A program made the translations under genes and the position numbers. Below are positions 61,817 through 64,000 of a DNA stretch of 64,000 bases, one piece after another; position 1 is the stretch's first letter; the number at the start of each line of letters is the position of its first letter. The notes below the pieces were generated by a model that saw nothing but the letters and a program-made list of their open reading frames with translations, was not told where the DNA came from and searched no databases. The DNA comes from Deinococcus multiflagellatus (GTDB lineage Bacteria > Deinococcota > Deinococci > Deinococcales > Deinococcaceae): the NCBI RefSeq assembly GCF_020166415.1, contig NZ_JAIQXV010000013.1, positions 68,084 to 132,083 of the forward strand. The letters are read 5' to 3'.

Positions 61817-62710
61817 ATGGACACCCTGATTCTCGAAGCTTTGGCCCGCGCGCTGGCGGTGGGCACGCCGCTGCTGCTCGCCTGTCTGGGGGCGATTCTG
61901 AATGAACGCGCCGGGGTGGTGAACCTGGGCGTGGAAGGACTGATGGCGGTGGGCGCCTTGGCCGCTTTTGCGGTGGCGGCCAGTGCCCCAGACGCCAACC
62001 TGTGGATGGCGGTGGGCGCGGCGATGGCGGCGGGCGCGCTACTCGCGGGGCTGCACGCGCTGGCCACTGTGACGCTGCGGGCCAACCAGTTCGTGAGTGG
62101 CCTGGCGCTGGCCCTGATCGGCACCGGGGCCGCCGGCCTGCTGGGCAAGCGCTTTGAAGGGCTGCCCCTTTTTAACAAGGTCCCCGACTGGACGGTCTTT
62201 GGCGTGGCCCTCAGCCCGTTTACCGTGGCCGCGCTGGCCCTGGCGGCGGGGTTGGCTTTCTGGCTGTCGGCCACGCGGGCCGGGCTGACCCTGCGCTCGG
62301 TGGGCGAGAACCCGGCGGCGGCCGATGTGCTGGGCGTGAATGTGGCACTGGTGCGGGTGCTGGCGGTGCTGGGGGGCGGCGCCTTGGCCGGGCTGGCGGG
62401 CGCCTTTCTGTCGCTGGCCTACCGGTCCTCGTGGGCGGACAACATGACGGCGGGCCTGGGTTGGATCGCCGTGGCCCTGGTGATTTTTGTGGGCTGGCGA
62501 CCGCTGCGGGCGGTGCTGGGCGCGCTGTTTTTCGGCTTCCTATATTACCTGCAGTTTCGCCTGCAGGGCAGCAGCCCGGTGCCCACCGAGGTCTTCAGCG
62601 CCATGCCCTTTGTGCTGGTGCTGGTCGTGCTGGCGCTGGCCGGGGTGCGCGGGCAGGCCGGCGACGCCCCCGCCGCCCTGGGCCGCCCCTACGTGCGCGG
62701 CGAACGCTGA
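61817..62710 (+). CDS. ABC transporter permease, nucleoside/simple-sugar type (second)
   Basis: 297 residues, about eight membrane helices. AILNERAGVVNLGVEGLMAVG and LRSVGENPAAADVLGVNVA are typical of NupQ/YufQ permeases. It pairs with the previous permease to form the channel. A 175-bp gap full of heptad arrays separates them, unusual for such operons. Confidence 0.92.
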   Translation: MDTLILEALARALAVGTPLLLACLGAILNERAGVVNLGVEGLMAVGALAAFAVAASAPDANLWMAVGAAMAAGALLAGLHALATVTLRANQFVSGLALALIGTGAAGLLGKRFEGLPLFNKVPDWTVFGVALSPFTVAALALAAGLAFWLSATRAGLTLRSVGENPAAADVLGVNVALVRVLAVLGGGALAGLAGAFLSLAYRSSWADNMTAGLGWIAVALVIFVGWRPLRAVLGALFFGFLYYLQFRLQGSSPVPTEVFSAMPFVLVLVVLALAGVRGQAGDAPAALGRPYVRGER

Positions 62711-62747
62711 CAGAAGCGGGCTGAACGGCCCAAAGCCGCTGCCGGCG

Positions 62748-62779
62748 CGTCCCACACTTTCAGGGTGTGGGGCGTTTTT
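62748..62779. terminator. Bidirectional terminator after the ABC operon
   Basis: CGTCCCACAC pairs with GTGTGGGGCG (one wobble) followed by TTTTT, between convergent genes. Confidence 0.8.
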
Positions 62780-62809
62780 CGATCAAGCACGACCCCATTC
62801 CCTTCGCCC

Positions 62810-63190
62810 CTATGGTCGCCAGCGGTTCTGGGTCGGCGTAAACGCCACGGTCAGGGGGCGGCCCGGCGTCAGGGTCACGCGGCGCACCTGCTCCTGCACG
62901 GTGCACAGGCCGCGCGTCTTGTCGCACAGGAACAGGCGCAGGCGCACCGTGGCCGGGCCCCGCGCGTCTGCCGGCAGGGTCAGGCGGGCAGGCAGCAGGC
63001 GGGTGTAGGCCTCGGGGGCTGTGGGGTCGGGCACGCCCCGCAGCGCGGCCACCTGTTCACGGTCACCCACCACCACCGACACTGTGGACGGCGTCAGCGC
63101 ACTGAAACTCAGGCCGGGGGGCGCGGCCACGGTGACGTTCAGCGTGGGGCCACCCAGGGCCAGGGTCAACAGCAGCGCGCTCAGGGTCAT
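62810..63190 (-). CDS. Secreted protein, unknown
   Basis: 126 residues. Signal peptide MTLSALLLTLALGGPTLN. The mature domain is beta-rich, and RLRLFLCDKTRGLCTVQEQ has a C-x7-C pair resembling the redox segment of DsbD-like N-terminal domains. ATG 63190 is used rather than the in-frame ATG at 63202, because the latter overlaps the -10. Confidence 0.7.
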   Translation of the reverse strand: MTLSALLLTLALGGPTLNVTVAAPPGLSFSALTPSTVSVVVGDREQVAALRGVPDPTAPEAYTRLLPARLTLPADARGPATVRLRLFLCDKTRGLCTVQEQVRRVTLTPGRPLTVAFTPTQNRWRP

Positions 63191-63200
63191 GCGAGCCCCC

Positions 63201-63206
63201 ATGCTA
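63201..63206 (-). promoter_or_regulatory. -10 element, secreted protein gene
   Basis: TAGCAT on the minus strand, 10 nt before ATG 63190. Confidence 0.5.
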
Positions 63207-63281
63207 GCGCGCTGGCCCGGTTCTAGGGTCTGTAGGCCAAGTCAGTGAAGCAATCCGGCAAACGTCCTGCAAGATGGACGC

Positions 63282-63863
63282 ATGTCGATTCCTCGGCCAC
63301 ATGCCATTGACCAGATGTGGCGTGATTTGCAGCTCACCCATATTCCCGACCAGCCGCAGGCCGTGGACGAACTCCTTCGAAGATTAGAGACTCCGCGGCT
63401 CAACGGTGGCGCGCTCTTCGCCTGGTTTCAATACGAAAACCATCCTGTGCTCGATCATTTTATTGAGCATCGTCATCTCACCGGACAGCCGCTCGATCTG
63501 CCCAATGGATTCCTAGCGCATCCTGAGGTCCGCCGAGTGCTCCCTGTACTTGAGCTCCCCGACGCGATGGAACCGGCCATCACCGGCACTGTCGTGGATG
63601 TCTTCGACCTGGAAGCAAGCTTGGCACGCGCTGTGTTCTCAGGTGGCCCTTACCGGTCATTCGAAGGGTCCCTCCGTCAGGCGAAGTCAATCGCTGGGCA
63701 GGCCGTCGATGCCCTTCAGGGTGACCTGCGGTACCACTGGTTTCATCATTCCGTACAGGATTGGTCACCCTGGTTTTCTGGTGGTCCATGGGATGGGACC
63801 TGGATTGGCTTGGACAGCTTCAAGAAGCGCCTGTGGCTGCTGTGCATGACAGATATGGACTGA
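63282..63863 (+). CDS. Hypothetical protein, 193 aa
   Basis: Soluble, rich in His and Trp (RYHWFHHSVQDWSPWFSGGP), no recognised family. Codon usage is less GC-biased than the surrounding genes. It ends 4 nt before an IS5-type transposase gene on the other strand, so it may have arrived with mobile DNA or been displaced by it. Confidence 0.65.
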   Translation: MSIPRPHAIDQMWRDLQLTHIPDQPQAVDELLRRLETPRLNGGALFAWFQYENHPVLDHFIEHRHLTGQPLDLPNGFLAHPEVRRVLPVLELPDAMEPAITGTVVDVFDLEASLARAVFSGGPYRSFEGSLRQAKSIAGQAVDALQGDLRYHWFHHSVQDWSPWFSGGPWDGTWIGLDSFKKRLWLLCMTDMD

Positions 63864-63866
63864 GCC

Positions 63867-64000
63867 TCACAACCACAGCAAGATGGAAGCGATCGTCAGC
63901 CAGGCTTGAAAACAGCGGGCCCGTTTGTCATAACGAGTCGCGATCCTCCGAAAGCTCTTGAAGCGGTTGACCAGGCGCTCCACCTTATTGCGTTCCTTGT
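63867..64000 (-). mobile_element. IS5-type transposase, C-terminal fragment at window edge
   Basis: The minus strand reads KERNKVERLVNRFKSFRRIA then TRYDKRARCFQAWLTIASIL and LWL followed by TGA (63867-63869). NKVERL..RFK.FRRIATRYDK is the conserved C-terminal block of IS5/IS427-group transposases. The gene runs off the right edge, so completeness is unknown. Confidence 0.85.

Overview
The window is about 64 kb of high-GC DNA (visually near 70% GC) that looks like a chromosome segment from a Deinococcus species. Three things point there. The protein families are typical of the genus (a dcw cluster murG-murC-murB-ftsQ-ftsA-ftsZ without ddl, HspR, PPGK, Spo0M). Many genes have a TANNNT -10 hexamer about 5-10 nt ahead of the start codon, the signature of leaderless transcripts that are common in Deinococcus. 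Small dispersed repeats with terminal inverted repeats are also present. The genus call is an inference; no rRNA or tRNA gene was found to confirm it.

Layout. 1-6.5 kb: cell-wall and division genes murG (5'-truncated by the window edge), murC, murB, ftsQ, ftsA, all overlapping, then ftsZ. 6.5-12.5 kb: a secreted CpdB-like nucleotidase and a glycolate oxidase operon glcF-glcD-glcE. 12.5-24 kb: mixed housekeeping genes (small P-loop kinase, ATP-grasp protein, MFS exporter, meaB, nitronate monooxygenase-like protein, purM, a VTT-domain membrane protein). 24-29 kb: trpC with a decayed phnP-like gene behind it, hpt, and a membrane-anchored EEP-fold protein. 29-38 kb: leuS behind a transcription attenuator, Spo0M, polyphosphate glucokinase, a TetR regulator, and 2-phosphoglycerate kinase with three ATP-cone-like repeats. 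38-48 kb: Ohr, pdxH-mutM, pcp, and a MoxR / DUF58-TgpA system in which DUF58 and the transglutaminase are one polypeptide. 48-50 kb: a scar made of a degenerate IS982-like transposase, an AT-rich lipoprotein gene and a truncated vanZ. 50-64 kb: methylmalonyl-CoA epimerase, a membrane diguanylate cyclase, purN, an M20 dipeptidase, a Kir-type channel, a tandem-duplicated HspR, a metallophosphatase, a nucleoside-type ABC transporter, and the 3' end of an IS5-type transposase at the right edge.

Three sequence-level systems cut across the gene list. (1) Leaderless or nearly leaderless mini-ORFs precede ftsZ, glcF, meaB and the 2-phosphoglycerate kinase gene; each ends in a TGA that overlaps the start codon of the real gene (ATGA or GTGA). 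A related leaderless leader peptide sits in the leuS attenuator. (2) A family of about 155-180 bp repeats has terminal inverted repeats containing TGATACGAC. In three cases the TGA of the terminus is the stop codon of the adjoining gene (a fourth gene has a TAA in the same frame of a partial copy), and one end usually carries a terminator-like hairpin. (3) Heptanucleotide-periodic arrays with different unit words lie at gene 3' ends and operon junctions, often as inverted pairs, and in several cases include the stop codon.
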